From: Gordonia sp. X0973
GTDB lineage: Bacteria > Actinomycetota > Actinomycetes > Mycobacteriales > Mycobacteriaceae
Direction of reading: 5' to 3'
Length of the DNA: 64,000 nt
Assembly: GCF_013348785.1 (NCBI RefSeq)
Contig: NZ_CP054691.1
Span: 992,001-1,056,000 of the forward strand
The stretch's first letter is position 1. Every line of letters begins with the position of its first letter. The notes under the pieces are model-generated. The model saw only the letters and a list, made by a program, of their open reading frames with translations, was not told the DNA's origin and ran no database searches. The translations under genes were made by a program, and so were the position numbers. Shown in pieces: positions 28,743 to 38,351 of the stretch.

Positions 28743-29501
28743 ATGAAGGCAGTGGTGCTCGGATCGAGCGGGACGATGGGCGCACTCGTGTGCAACCAGC
28801 TGGGCGAGCGCGGCGTCGAGGTCGTCGAGGCGAACCGCCGCACCGGGGTCGACGCCGAGACCGGAGCGGGGCTCGCGGCCGCCGTCGACGGTGCCGACGT
28901 GGTCGTCGACTGTCTCAACCTCAACACCCAGTCCGCGAACAAGGCCAAGGCGTTCTTCGGCACGGCCGCGCGCAACACCGCCGCCGCGGCGAAGAACGCG
29001 GGGGCTCGGGTGGTCTGCCTGTCCATCTGCAACGCCGCCGATCCCGCGGTCAATCGCCGCATGGGCTACTACCAGGGCAAAGCCGCCCAGGAACAGGTTT
29101 ATCGCGACGCGCTGGGCGACCGGTTGACCATCGTGCGGACGACCCAGTGGTTCGAATTGGCCACCACGATGCTCGACCGCATGTCGATCGGACCGCTGGC
29201 CGTCGTACCGCATATGGTGACCGCGCCGCTCGCCGCCTCCGACGGCGCGGTGGTGCTGGCAGACGCGGCGACCGGCGAGAACTACCGGGCCAAAACCGTC
29301 GTGGAAGTACGGGGACCCGAGCAGCTGGACCTCGTCGACGTGGCCAAGGCGCTGCGCGCCGCGCAGGGGCGGCGCGGCCCCGTGGTGCCGATCAGCTTCG
29401 GCGGGTCCGCCTTGCGCGACGGCGGGCTGATCCCCGTGCACGCCGACGTCGTCACCGCGATGACGCTCACCCAGTGGGTGGCGGCACAGCCGGTGCGCTG
29501 A
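28743..29501 (+). CDS. NAD(P)-binding protein (NmrA/SDR-like)
   Basis: Rossmann-fold protein of 252 aa. The N-terminus VVLGSSGTMGALVCNQL is a dinucleotide-binding Gly-rich loop of the atypical SDR type. The strands and helices continue with DVVVDCLNLN and VVCLSICNA; the region YYQGKAAQE holds a Y-x-x-x-K-like pair. Likely a nucleoside-sugar or NmrA-like sensor or reductase, substrate unknown. GAGAGGAGAG ends 2 bases before the ATG. It is convergent with coaA. Confidence 0.82.
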   Translation: MKAVVLGSSGTMGALVCNQLGERGVEVVEANRRTGVDAETGAGLAAAVDGADVVVDCLNLNTQSANKAKAFFGTAARNTAAAAKNAGARVVCLSICNAADPAVNRRMGYYQGKAAQEQVYRDALGDRLTIVRTTQWFELATTMLDRMSIGPLAVVPHMVTAPLAASDGAVVLADAATGENYRAKTVVEVRGPEQLDLVDVAKALRAAQGRRGPVVPISFGGSALRDGGLIPVHADVVTAMTLTQWVAAQPVR

Positions 29502-29510
29502 AGCGGCGTT

Positions 29511-30449
29511 TCAGAGCTTGCGCAGCCGCACCCGGTTGATCGAGTGATCGGAGTCCTTGCGCAAGACCAGGTCGGCGCGCGGACGCGTCGGCAGGATGTT
29601 CTCCACCAGGTTGGGCCGGTTGATCGACGTCCAGATGTCGTGGGCGGCCGCGGTGGCCTGCACGTCGTTGAGCCCGGCGTAGGAGTGGAAATGCGAATTC
29701 GGGTCGGCGAACGAGGTGGTGCGCATCTGCAGGAAGCGCGAGATGTACCAGCGCTCGATGTCGGCGGTCTTCGCGTCGACGTAGACCGAGAAGTCGAAGA
29801 GATCCGAGACCATCAGCGTCGGCCCGGTCTGCAGCACGTTGAGGCCCTCGATGATGAGGATGTCGGGCTGGCGGACGAAGTGCCGGACGTCGGGGACGAT
29901 GTCGTAGGTCAGATGCGAGTAAACCGGGGCGGTGACCTCGCGCGCCCCCGACTTCACCTCGGTGACGAACCTCATGAGCGCACGGCGGTCATAGGACTCC
30001 GGGAAGCCCTTGCGGTGCATCAGACCGCGGCGCTCCAACTCCCGCTTGGGGTACAGGAATCCGTCGGTGGTGATCAGGTCGACCTTCGGGTGGGTGTCCC
30101 AGCGCGCCAACAGGGTGGCCAGCAGGCGGGCCGTCGTCGACTTGCCCACGGCGACGCTGCCGGCGATGCCGATGACGAACGGCACCTGCTGGGCGGTCTG
30201 CAACTCCCCGAGGAAGGTCGAGGTCGCGGCGTATAGACGTTGGCGGGCGGCGACGCGCAGGTGGATGAGACGCGACAGCGGCAGATAGACGTCGGCGACC
30301 TCGGCCATGTCGAGCTTCTCGCCGAGGCCGGCGATCGCGTCGAGTTCGCCCTGCGTCAGGACCATCGGCATGGATTCGCGCAACTCGCGCCACTGCCGAC
30401 GGTCGAGCTCGAGGTACAGGCTGGGATCGCGCCCCGATGATCGCTTCAT
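29511..30449 (-). CDS. coaA: Pantothenate kinase type I
   Basis: Phosphorylates pantothenate, the first and rate-limiting step of coenzyme A synthesis; 312 aa. The P-loop GSVAVGKS is at residues 97-104. Further family regions are [25 protein letters not shown] and [15 protein letters not shown]. The protein lacks no expected region. It corresponds to Rv1092c. Start ATG 30449 begins the [14 protein letters not shown] family N-terminus. Confidence 0.96.
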   Translation of the reverse strand: MKRSSGRDPSLYLELDRRQWRELRESMPMVLTQGELDAIAGLGEKLDMAEVADVYLPLSRLIHLRVAARQRLYAATSTFLGELQTAQQVPFVIGIAGSVAVGKSTTARLLATLLARWDTHPKVDLITTDGFLYPKRELERRGLMHRKGFPESYDRRALMRFVTEVKSGAREVTAPVYSHLTYDIVPDVRHFVRQPDILIIEGLNVLQTGPTLMVSDLFDFSVYVDAKTADIERWYISRFLQMRTTSFADPNSHFHSYAGLNDVQATAAAHDIWTSINRPNLVENILPTRPRADLVLRKDSDHSINRVRLRKL

Positions 30450-30473
30450 CGGCGCACCCGCAACCCTGGTCTG

Positions 30474-31568
30474 TTACCGGACGGCATCTGACAAGCGTAT
30501 TGGCCGCGTCGTTGCGGTGTCAGGCGGGTCCAGTCGCGGGGTCGCCGACGGCATGGCGAGTCGGTCCCCCGCTACCAGGGCTCCCGCGTTCTTGATCCGA
30601 CGGTGCAGGGCGAAGAACTCGTAGCCGGTGATGCCGTCGATGGTGGCGAGCGTCGTCGTGATGAAGCCGTAGAAACTGTCGTGATCGGCCGCCATCACCG
30701 TCGCGGAGAGGTTCCAGGTCCCGCTAATGGCAGCGGCGAAGGGCACTGTCGGGTTCCTTCCCAGGGACTGGCCGGCGGCGTCGAGTTTTGCCGGCGCCAC
30801 GTTCATCCAGATCGCCGCCAGCACACCTCCGGTCGCGGCCTGCGCCACGTCGACGTCGAAGTAGGCCACGCCGGAGGAGACGAGTTGCTCGACGCGCCTG
30901 GTCACCTTGCCCGTCGTCGTATCGAGGTTGCGGGCCAGCGTCGTGAAGGGCAGCCGTCCGTCACGGGTGAGATGCTCGATGATCGCCCGATCCTCGGTGC
31001 CCGGCAGTCGCCCCTCGGAGGGGGATTCCGGTTGCCGGAAGAGATTGGTGGCGGCCAGCGATTGGATCTGCGAGGCGGTCAGCGTGCCCTGCCAGTGGTG
31101 CCAGTCGTGCGGACTTCCGCCCGCGAACTGGTGCAGGACCGTGGCGGTGCGGACATCGAGGACCTGTGGCGTGCGAGGAAGCATCCGGGTGAGCAGGTCG
31201 GAGGCGTCCTCGCTGGTCTTTGCGCGCAGGTTGAAGACGATTTCCCAGCCGGCGGAGTGGATCGACACCCAGGACACGTCGTCGCGACGGGCCAGCGATA
31301 ACGCGATGGCGTCGGCGGCCTCCGGGCGACAGCGCAGTCGCACCAGTTTGATCGCCCCGCCGAAGGCCCGGGGGTCCAATGCCAGGGTCACGCGCAACAA
31401 GCCCTCGCGGCGCAGTCGGCGGTATCGTCGCGACACCGTGTGCTCCGGCTCGCCCAACGCCTCCGCGATCTCGCGAAACGACGCCCGGGGCGAGATCTGA
31501 ATGGCAGCGACGATTTGCGTATCCAAGAGGTCGAGATTGCTGAAAATATCTGGAACTGAGCGATCCAT
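30474..31568 (-). CDS. Double-length AsnC/Lrp family regulator
   Basis: Transcription factor of 364 aa built from two tandem AsnC/Lrp units. The first helix-turn-helix is at about residues 13-60 (REIAEALGEPEHTVSRRYRRL) and the second at about 185-235 (TTLARNLDTTTGKVTRRVEQL). Each is followed by an RAM-like ligand region. Such fused forms occur in actinobacteria and may bind as pseudo-dimers. TAGAAT at 31576-31581 lies 7 bases before the ATG. It is divergent from an MFS exporter, a pairing that suggests ligand-dependent control of export. Confidence 0.85.
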   Translation of the reverse strand: MDRSVPDIFSNLDLLDTQIVAAIQISPRASFREIAEALGEPEHTVSRRYRRLRREGLLRVTLALDPRAFGGAIKLVRLRCRPEAADAIALSLARRDDVSWVSIHSAGWEIVFNLRAKTSEDASDLLTRMLPRTPQVLDVRTATVLHQFAGGSPHDWHHWQGTLTASQIQSLAATNLFRQPESPSEGRLPGTEDRAIIEHLTRDGRLPFTTLARNLDTTTGKVTRRVEQLVSSGVAYFDVDVAQAATGGVLAAIWMNVAPAKLDAAGQSLGRNPTVPFAAAISGTWNLSATVMAADHDSFYGFITTTLATIDGITGYEFFALHRRIKNAGALVAGDRLAMPSATPRLDPPDTATTRPIRLSDAVR

Positions 31569-31665
31569 TGTGGGAATTCTACGGCATTCGCGGATGTGAG
31601 TGACTGAAATCGCCACCCGGCGCGAGACTGGGGTCAACTCGATTCCTGAGATTAAGGGGCCTTTC

Positions 31666-33216
31666 ATGACACGCAAATGGTGGACACTGGGCGTTATCTG
31701 CGCGGCAACCTTCATGTTGCTGCTCGACGTCACCATCGTCGCCGTCGCGCTACCCCAAATCCAACATTCCCTCGGTGCCAGCTTCACCGCTCTGCAGTGG
31801 ATCACCGATTCGTACGCGCTGGCCCTTGCCGCCCTCCTATTGACCTCCGGGTCTATCGCGGACCGGTTCGGCCGCAAACGGGTGTTCCTCGGTGGTTTGA
31901 TCGTCTTCACCCTCGGATCGGTGCTGTGCGGTATTGCGCAGAGCGCCGAGATGCTGATCGCCTCCCGCGTGCTCCAGGGTGTCGGCGGTGCCGCGCTCTT
32001 CGCCACGTCGCTGGCACTGTTGGCCGCGACCTTCCACGGTCGGGAACGTGGCATCGCCTTCGGCGTGTGGGGGGCGGTCACCGGCATCGCCACCGCACTC
32101 GGTCCCGTCCTGGGCGGGGTCATCACCACCGAGATCAACTGGCGCGGGGTGTTCTGGGTGAACCTGCCGATCGGGATCGCGGCCATCGCCGTCACGGTGC
32201 TGCGCGTCGACGAGTCCCGGTCCCCGCACGCCCGACGGGTCGATCTGGCCGGCATGGTGGTCTTCACCGCGGCTCTGCTGGCACTCGTCTACGGGCTGAC
32301 CGAGGCCGGCCAGCGCTCCTGGGGTGACGCCCTCGTCGTTTCCTCGCTGATCACCGCGGCGGTCCTGCTCATCGTGTTCACCGTGATCGAGGCAACCGTT
32401 GCCGAGCCGATGTTCGATCTCTCGCTACTGCGAGTGCCTACTTTCGTCGGTGGCTCGATCGCCGCGGTAACGATGAACGGCACCCTGTTCGCGATGCTGA
32501 TCTACGTCGTCCTCTATCTGCAGGACGCGCAGGGCTACAGTGCGATGCAGACCGGCCTGCGGTTGCTGATCATGTCGGTCTGCTCGATGGTGGTGGCCAC
32601 CGTCTCGGGTCGCCTATCCGAGCGCGTCCCGGTGCGGTGGCTGATCGGCCCCGGACTCTTCCTCGTCGGCGTCGGCCTCCTGCTGATGCAGGGTCTGCGC
32701 GCCGACAGTTCCTGGACCCACCTGATCCCGGGACTGGTCGTCGCCGGCATCGGATCCGGGCTCGTCAATCCTCCGCTAGCCTCCACCGCGGTCGGCGTGG
32801 TCGACGTCCACCGGTCGGGCATGGCGTCGGGAATCAACACGACCTTCCGGCAGGTCGGCATCGCCGTGGGCATCGCGGTCTACGGCTCGATCTTCTCGGC
32901 CCGATTGGCATCTGGCCTGCGGGAGCGGCTCGGCTCCTCGTCGGGAATCGACCCGGCGCGACTGGCCGGCGCCGCACACAACGGGCAAGCGCAGGCGCTG
33001 ATCTCGCGGTTCCCCGCCGCGCGGCAGGAGATGCTCACCGCCGCGGTACACGGCGCCTTCGCCGACGCGATGAACGCGCTGTTCCTCACGAGCGCGGTCG
33101 CCGCGATCATCGGGGCGGTCGCCGCAGCGGTGCTCATCCGGAGCAACGACTTCGTCGTCCAGGCGCCAGCGGCGCCCGCACCCGAGACCGGCGAACCGGT
33201 GGCCATCGTTCGGTAA
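31666..33216 (+). CDS. MFS transporter, DHA2 (14-TM) family
   Basis: Major facilitator drug:proton antiporter type, 516 aa from ATG 31666, with about 14 membrane segments. Motif A appears as GSIADRFGRKRVFLGG in loop 2-3 and the LDVTIVAVALPQI antiporter motif D1-like segment in TM1. I prefer this ATG to GTG 31600 because AAGGGG stands 6-7 bases upstream and the family N-terminus begins here. Divergent from the double AsnC/Lrp gene. Likely exports an amino acid derivative or toxic compound; not specified by sequence. Confidence 0.9.
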   Translation: MTRKWWTLGVICAATFMLLLDVTIVAVALPQIQHSLGASFTALQWITDSYALALAALLLTSGSIADRFGRKRVFLGGLIVFTLGSVLCGIAQSAEMLIASRVLQGVGGAALFATSLALLAATFHGRERGIAFGVWGAVTGIATALGPVLGGVITTEINWRGVFWVNLPIGIAAIAVTVLRVDESRSPHARRVDLAGMVVFTAALLALVYGLTEAGQRSWGDALVVSSLITAAVLLIVFTVIEATVAEPMFDLSLLRVPTFVGGSIAAVTMNGTLFAMLIYVVLYLQDAQGYSAMQTGLRLLIMSVCSMVVATVSGRLSERVPVRWLIGPGLFLVGVGLLLMQGLRADSSWTHLIPGLVVAGIGSGLVNPPLASTAVGVVDVHRSGMASGINTTFRQVGIAVGIAVYGSIFSARLASGLRERLGSSSGIDPARLAGAAHNGQAQALISRFPAARQEMLTAAVHGAFADAMNALFLTSAVAAIIGAVAAAVLIRSNDFVVQAPAAPAPETGEPVAIVR

Positions 33217-33226
33217 CGTCGACGCC

Positions 33227-34468
33227 ATGCCCGTCTACCTCCCCGCCGACGACGAGATCGTCACCGAATACCTGCGCATCGGGTTGGCATTCGACCTCTT
33301 GGAGGAGGGGTTCGTCGACGCCTACACCGGCGACCCGGCCCTGCGCGCCCAGGTCCGTGACGAGGGACGGCCCGACCCGGCCGTCCTCGCCCGCAGCGCG
33401 GCACAGCTGCACGACCGGCTGCCCGGCGATCTGCCGGCCGACCGGGCCGAGTTCATCGGATCGCATCTGCGGGCGCTGGAGTGCTCGGCGCGCAAATTCG
33501 CGGGCGAGGACATCGGCTTCGTCGACGAGGTGCGGGCCTACTTCGACGTCGACATCGCCCCGCAGGACCCGCAGGTATACCGGGAATCGCACCGGCAACT
33601 GGCCGACGCGCTCGGCGTCGCCGACGATCCAGAGACGTTGCGCGCCGCGTACCGCGCCTACCGCAGGGCCACCGAGATCCCCGCCGACCGTCTCGGCGAC
33701 TGCGTCACCGCCTTCGCCTCGGCATTGCGCGACGAGGTGCGCAAATCCGTCGACCTCCCGGTGGCCGAGACCGTCGAGTTCGAGATCGTCTCCGACCAGC
33801 CCTGGTCCGGGTTCAACTACTACCTCGGCGGCTACCGCTCGCGCGTCGCCATCAACACCGACGTGCCGCAGCAACTTTCGGCGCTGCCGCATCTGGTCGC
33901 CCACGAGGCCTATCCGGGCCATCACACCGAGCACTGCCGCAAGGAGGAGCTGCTCGTCGGGGGCGGGCAGGGGGAGCAGACGATCTTTCTGGTCAACACG
34001 CCGCAATGCCTCATGGCCGAAGGGCTGGCCGATCACGCGCTGCGCGCGGCGATCGGGCCGGATTGGCCGCTGTGGGCCGAAACCGTCTACGCCGACCTGG
34101 GGCTGCGGTTCGACGCCCATCGCGCGCGGGCCGTCGGCGAGGCGACGGCCGGGCTGCTGGCGGTGCGCCAGGACGCGGCCCTGCTGCTGCACGACCGGGG
34201 CTCCGACGCCGACGAGGTCACCACCTATCTCGCGCGCTGGCTGCTCGTCGGCGAGGACCGGGCACGGCAGATGCTGCGGTTCCTCACCTCTGGGCTGTGG
34301 CGTGCCTACATCAGCACCTATGTCGAGGGATACCGCCTGCTCGGCGACTGGCTCGACGCCGGTGCCGCCGATGCGCCGGACCCGGCGGCGGCGCGAGCGC
34401 GGCGATTCGGCCGGCTCCTCGACGAGCCGCTGACCCCGGCCCGACTCCGCGCCGAGTTGGCCAACTAA
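33227..34468 (+). CDS. DUF885-like putative zinc metallopeptidase
   Basis: Protein of 413 aa. The motif [11 protein letters not shown] (about residues 225-235) resembles the zinc site of DUF885/M-type peptidases, with a Glu-rich helix downstream (MAEGLADHA) that may give the third ligand. No signal peptide is present, so it should be cytoplasmic. TAACGT at 33214-33219 lies 7 bases before the ATG and overlaps the MFS stop codon. Substrate unknown. Confidence 0.78.
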   Translation: MPVYLPADDEIVTEYLRIGLAFDLLEEGFVDAYTGDPALRAQVRDEGRPDPAVLARSAAQLHDRLPGDLPADRAEFIGSHLRALECSARKFAGEDIGFVDEVRAYFDVDIAPQDPQVYRESHRQLADALGVADDPETLRAAYRAYRRATEIPADRLGDCVTAFASALRDEVRKSVDLPVAETVEFEIVSDQPWSGFNYYLGGYRSRVAINTDVPQQLSALPHLVAHEAYPGHHTEHCRKEELLVGGGQGEQTIFLVNTPQCLMAEGLADHALRAAIGPDWPLWAETVYADLGLRFDAHRARAVGEATAGLLAVRQDAALLLHDRGSDADEVTTYLARWLLVGEDRARQMLRFLTSGLWRAYISTYVEGYRLLGDWLDAGAADAPDPAAARARRFGRLLDEPLTPARLRAELAN

Positions 34469-34478
34469 ACTCGCCGGT

Positions 34479-35792
34479 ATGGCTGAGGCGAATGAAGCAA
34501 CGTCGGTGAACACGATGTCCCTGGCGGAACTCGACCCGGATGTCGCCGCGGCGATGAATGGCGAACTCTCCCGCCAGCGCGACACCCTGGAGATGATCGC
34601 CTCGGAGAACTTCGTGCCGCGCGCGGTGTTGCAGGCGCAGGGCAGCGTGCTGACCAACAAGTACGCCGAGGGCTACCCGGGCCGTCGCTACTACGGCGGC
34701 TGCGAATACGTCGACGTCGTGGAGGACATCGCCCGCGACCGCGCCAAGGAGCTGTTCGGCGCGGAGTTCGCCAACGTGCAGCCGCATTCGGGCGCGCAGG
34801 CCAACGCCGCCGTGCTGATGAGCCTGATGGAGCCGGGCGAGACCCTGATGGGCCTCGACCTCGCCCACGGCGGGCACTTGACGCACGGTATGCGCCTGAA
34901 CTTCTCCGGCAAGCTCTACGAGAACGTCTTCTACGGGGTCAGCAAGGAAGACTTCCGCGTCGACATGGACGAGGTGCGCAAGATCGCCCTCGACACGAAG
35001 CCCAAGGTCATCTGCGCCGGCTGGTCGGCCTACCCGCGCACCCTGGACTTCGCCGCCTTCCGCGAGATCGCCGACGAGGTGGGCGCCCACCTGTGGGTCG
35101 ACATGGCCCACTTCGCCGGACTGGTCGCCGCCGGACTGCACCCGAACCCGGTGCCGCATGCCGACGTCGTGTCCACTACCGTGCACAAGACCCTCGGCGG
35201 CCCGCGCTCCGGCCTGATCCTGGCCAAGAAGGACTGGGCGAAGAAGCTCAACTCCGCGGTGTTCCCCGGCCAGCAGGGCGGACCGCTCATGCACGTGATC
35301 GCAGGCAAGGCCGTCGCGCTCAAGATCGCCGGCGGCGAGGAGTTCAAGGCCCGTCAGCAGCGCACCCTCGCCGGTGCGAAGATCCTCGCCGAGCGGCTCA
35401 CCGGCTCCGACGTCGCCGACTCCGGCGTCTCCGTGCTGACCGGCGGCACCGACGTCCACCTGGTACTCGTCGACCTGCGCAACAGCCAGCTCGACGGCCA
35501 GCAGGCCGAGGATCTGCTGCACGAGGTCGGGATCACCGTCAACCGCAACGCCGTGCCCTTCGACCCGCGCCCGCCGATGGTCACCTCCGGGCTGCGCATC
35601 GGCACTCCGGCGCTGGCCACCCGCGGATTCGGCGACGAGCAGTTCGCCGAGGTCGCCGACATCATCGCCACCGCGCTGGCCGCCGGGAAGTCGGCCGACG
35701 TCTCGGCCCTGCGCGGCCGGGTCTCCGCGTTGGCGCTGGACTTCCCGCTGTACGAGGGCCTCGAGCAGTGGGGACTCATGAGCCGGGTCTGA
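34479..35792 (+). CDS. glyA: Serine hydroxymethyltransferase
   Basis: PLP enzyme converting serine and tetrahydrofolate to glycine and methylene-tetrahydrofolate; 437 aa. The Schiff-base lysine is in [14 protein letters not shown], and [10 protein letters not shown] and [15 protein letters not shown] are classic SHMT stretches. TAAACT at 34466-34471 lies 7 bases before the ATG, so the transcript may be leaderless. It corresponds to Rv1093 and is followed by the desaturase gene as in M. tuberculosis. No glycine riboswitch is visible upstream. Confidence 0.97.
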   Translation: MAEANEATSVNTMSLAELDPDVAAAMNGELSRQRDTLEMIASENFVPRAVLQAQGSVLTNKYAEGYPGRRYYGGCEYVDVVEDIARDRAKELFGAEFANVQPHSGAQANAAVLMSLMEPGETLMGLDLAHGGHLTHGMRLNFSGKLYENVFYGVSKEDFRVDMDEVRKIALDTKPKVICAGWSAYPRTLDFAAFREIADEVGAHLWVDMAHFAGLVAAGLHPNPVPHADVVSTTVHKTLGGPRSGLILAKKDWAKKLNSAVFPGQQGGPLMHVIAGKAVALKIAGGEEFKARQQRTLAGAKILAERLTGSDVADSGVSVLTGGTDVHLVLVDLRNSQLDGQQAEDLLHEVGITVNRNAVPFDPRPPMVTSGLRIGTPALATRGFGDEQFAEVADIIATALAAGKSADVSALRGRVSALALDFPLYEGLEQWGLMSRV

Positions 35793-35812
35793 GACCGGGT
35801 ATCCTGTTCGGC

Positions 35813-36682
35813 GTGAGCATCCTCGAAACCGACGACCTCGTCATCGCCCTGGAAAAGGCGCTCCCCGAACTGTCGGAGGAGCACCAAGTCGACGCGACCG
35901 CGTGGAACCCGCACGACTGGGTGCCGTGGGATCTCGGCCGCAACTACGCCTTCCTCGGCGGCAAGGACTGGGAGCCGTCCGACAGCGACACCTCTGCCGA
36001 GGTGCGCGCGGCGGTGCTGGCGCTGCTGCTGCTCAAGGACAACCTGCCGTCGTACCACCGTCTGCTGGCGATGTACTTCCCGGCCTTCTCCGACTGGCGC
36101 CAGCTGGTCGGCGTGTGGACCGCCGAGGACAACCGCCACGCCATCGTGCTGCGCGACTGGCTCGTCGTGACCCGTTCGCTCGACCCCGTCGACGCGGAGA
36201 ACCGTCGTCGCATCCACGTCGTCGCCGGGTACCGGCAGACCGAGGACGCCATCGCTGACCTGCGCCCGATGGACGTGCTGGCCCTGCTCGCGGTCCACGA
36301 ATTCCAGACCGTCGGCTTCATCGCGAAGTTGCAGGAGGCCACCGCCGACGACGTGCTCTCGCAGATCCTCACCAAGATCTCGAACGACGACGAGGCACAG
36401 GCCCGCTACTTCGCCGGATTCCTCGGTGCCGGACTCGTGGCCGACCAGGATGCCACGGTGAAGGCGATCGACTGGGCGCTGAACCACATCGACACCATCG
36501 GCGCCGACATCGCCGACTACGACGAGCAGCGCAAACTGTTCGCCTCTTACGAGGACGAGTCGACCCGCGGCGTGATCGCCAAGGCCATCGTCGACCAGGT
36601 CAAGCTGGAGAGCATCGACGGTCTCTCCGACGAGGCCGACGCCGCCAAGAAGCGGATCCTGGAGCTCGCCGCCAAGGCGTAG
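35813..36682 (+). CDS. desA2: DesA2-like acyl-ACP desaturase homologue with altered metal site
   Basis: Helical ferritin-like protein of 289 aa related to stearoyl-ACP desaturases and standing where Rv1094 (desA2) stands. Comparison with the classical six ligands gives: Lys75 for Glu (LLLKDNLPS), Asp106 for Glu and His109 kept (TAEDNRHA), Glu163 kept (AVHEFQT), Asp193 for Glu and Gln196 for His (ISNDDEAQARYF). Four of six positions differ, so normal di-iron chemistry is doubtful. GTG is chosen because TATCCT (35800-35805) lies 7 bases upstream. A terminator follows. Confidence 0.87.
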   Translation: MSILETDDLVIALEKALPELSEEHQVDATAWNPHDWVPWDLGRNYAFLGGKDWEPSDSDTSAEVRAAVLALLLLKDNLPSYHRLLAMYFPAFSDWRQLVGVWTAEDNRHAIVLRDWLVVTRSLDPVDAENRRRIHVVAGYRQTEDAIADLRPMDVLALLAVHEFQTVGFIAKLQEATADDVLSQILTKISNDDEAQARYFAGFLGAGLVADQDATVKAIDWALNHIDTIGADIADYDEQRKLFASYEDESTRGVIAKAIVDQVKLESIDGLSDEADAAKKRILELAAKA

Positions 36683-36701
36683 CCGAACCCCGCAGTTTCG
36701 G

Positions 36702-36734
36702 ATGGACCCGACGCCCTCTGGGTGTCGGGTCCAT
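36702..36734 (+). terminator. Terminator behind desA2
   Basis: ATGGACCCGAC with GTCGGGTCCAT, then a G-U pair and CCC with GGG around a TCT loop: 15 pairs. It starts 20 bases after the stop. A weak T-containing tail (TCCGTT) follows. Confidence 0.75.
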
Positions 36735-36820
36735 TCCGTTCTGCAGGGTTTGCACAAAGTTCACATGGCGCACGGCGCGCCACCGGTTCTCGTGGCCCGT
36801 GCGGCGTAGCGTCGGAGGCG

Positions 36821-36916
36821 ATGAACCGCAGGGGAAAGCGATTCATCCGGGAGGTCCGATTCGTGGATTTTGCAGTCACGAGGGGGCCGGCCCCGGTCCC
36901 ACGCTCGCGCGGCTAG
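36821..36916 (+). CDS. Short open frame upstream of phoH2
   Basis: Possible 31-residue peptide, strongly basic, starting at ATG with GGAGG 2 bases before it and TAGCGT (36807-36812) 8 bases before it. It is the only recognisable content in the 313-base gap between desA2 and phoH2 apart from the terminator. M. tuberculosis and M. smegmatis carry a small gene, phoAT, ahead of phoH2; this frame may be its counterpart, but I cannot align them from memory. The frame is also open upstream to 36722. Confidence 0.4.
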   Translation: MNRRGKRFIREVRFVDFAVTRGPAPVPRSRG

Positions 36917-36995
36917 CCCGGTCGCAACAGCACGGATCCGCCGGTCACCAGTAACACCCAGTCGGTGCGGGTGCCGCGCCGACATAGGAGTCCAC

Positions 36996-38285
36996 GTGAC
37001 TACTCGCACCTATGTCCTCGACACCTCCGTGCTGCTCTCCGATCCGAAAGCGGTGACCCGCTTCGACGAGCACCGCGTGGTCCTACCGCTGGTCGTCATC
37101 AGCGAACTCGAGGGCAAACGCCACCATCACGAGCTGGGCTGGTTCGCCCGAGAGGCGTTGCGCCTGCTCGACGACCTGCGTGGCGAGTACGGCCGGCTCG
37201 ACCGGCCGATCCCGATCGGGGAGAGTGGCGGCACCCTGCAGGTCGAACTCAACCACACCGACCCGTCGGTGCTGCCCAGCGGATTCCGTACCGACGACAA
37301 CGACTCGCGCATCCTCGCCTGTGCGCTCAACCTGCGGGCCGAGGGACTCGACGTCACGCTCGTCACCAAGGACACACCGCTGCGCGTCAAGGCGGGCGCG
37401 GTGGGGCTGGCCGCAGACGAATACCACGCCCAGGACGTCGTCGTCTCCGGGTGGACCGGGATGACCGAGCTCGAGGTGGACCGCGACACGATCAACGCTT
37501 TGTTCGACGAGGGTGTCGTCGACATCGACGAAGCGCGCGACCTGCCGTGTCACACCGGCGTCCGCCTGCTCGGCGGGACGTCGAGCGCGTTGGGTCGGGT
37601 GAACGCCGAGAAGCGGGTGCAGTTGGTGCGGGGCGACCGGGAGGCATTCGGACTGCACGGCCGCTCCGCCGAACAGCGGGTCGCGCTCGACCTGCTGCTC
37701 GACGACAGCGTCGGCATCGTGTCGCTCGGCGGCAAGGCGGGTACCGGCAAGTCCGCGCTCGCGCTCTGCGCCGGGTTGGAGGCCGTGCTGGAGCGCCGCA
37801 CCCAACGCAAGGTCGTGGTCTTCCGGCCGCTCTACGCCGTCGGCGGTCAGCAATTGGGCTACCTGCCGGGCGGGGAGGCGGAGAAGATGGGGCCGTGGGC
37901 GCAGGCCGTGTTCGACACGTTGGAAGGATTGGCGTCGACGGAGGTCATCGACGAGGTCGCGTCGCGCGGGATGCTCGAGGTGCTGCCGCTCACACATATC
38001 CGCGGGCGTTCGCTGCACGATTCCTTCGTCATCGTCGACGAGGCGCAGTCGCTGGAGCGGAATGTGCTGCTGACGGTGCTGTCGCGCCTGGGCTCGGGTT
38101 CCCGGGTGGTCCTCACCCACGACGTGGCGCAGCGCGACAACCTGCGCGTCGGGCGCCACGACGGTGTCGCCGCGGTGATCGAGAAGCTCAAGGGCCATCC
38201 GCTGTTCGCCCACATCACGTTGACGCGCTCGGAGCGGTCGCCGATCGCGGCGCTCGTCACCGATGTGCTGGAGGAGTTCACCTAG
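36996..38285 (+). CDS. phoH2: PhoH2-type PIN-PhoH RNase/helicase
   Basis: Fusion protein of 429 aa: an N-terminal PIN ribonuclease domain (residues 1-150, acids in [27 protein letters not shown] and VTKDTP) and a C-terminal PhoH ATPase. The ATPase has a Walker [10 protein letters not shown] near residue 245 and a DEAQSLE Walker B near 346. Homologues unwind and cleave RNA with ATP. GTG 36996 is supported by ATAGGAG 5 bases upstream. It corresponds to Rv1095. A strong terminator separates it from the convergent transpeptidase gene. Confidence 0.94.
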   Translation: MTTRTYVLDTSVLLSDPKAVTRFDEHRVVLPLVVISELEGKRHHHELGWFAREALRLLDDLRGEYGRLDRPIPIGESGGTLQVELNHTDPSVLPSGFRTDDNDSRILACALNLRAEGLDVTLVTKDTPLRVKAGAVGLAADEYHAQDVVVSGWTGMTELEVDRDTINALFDEGVVDIDEARDLPCHTGVRLLGGTSSALGRVNAEKRVQLVRGDREAFGLHGRSAEQRVALDLLLDDSVGIVSLGGKAGTGKSALALCAGLEAVLERRTQRKVVVFRPLYAVGGQQLGYLPGGEAEKMGPWAQAVFDTLEGLASTEVIDEVASRGMLEVLPLTHIRGRSLHDSFVIVDEAQSLERNVLLTVLSRLGSGSRVVLTHDVAQRDNLRVGRHDGVAAVIEKLKGHPLFAHITLTRSERSPIAALVTDVLEEFT

Positions 38286-38291
38286 ACGGGG

Positions 38292-38343
38292 AAACGAATC
38301 GGCCCCACACTCCCTGGCGGGTGAGTGTGGGGCCGATTCGTTT
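38292..38343. terminator. Bidirectional terminator
   Basis: Perfect 21-bp inverted repeat (AAACGAATCGG... to ...CCGATTCGTTT) with a 10-base loop. The arms end in AAA and TTT, giving a T-tail on either strand. It lies between two convergent genes. Confidence 0.9.
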
Positions 38344-38351
38344 GGTGTGCG

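Noticed and set aside
31600..31665. GTG 31600 as the MFS start
   Set aside because: It adds 22 polar residues not typical of the family; ATG 31666 has AAGGGG at good spacing.
34460..34480. Glycine riboswitch before glyA
   Set aside because: The gap to the previous gene is only about 10 bases, with no room for a tandem aptamer; the predicted mRNA starts at the ATG.
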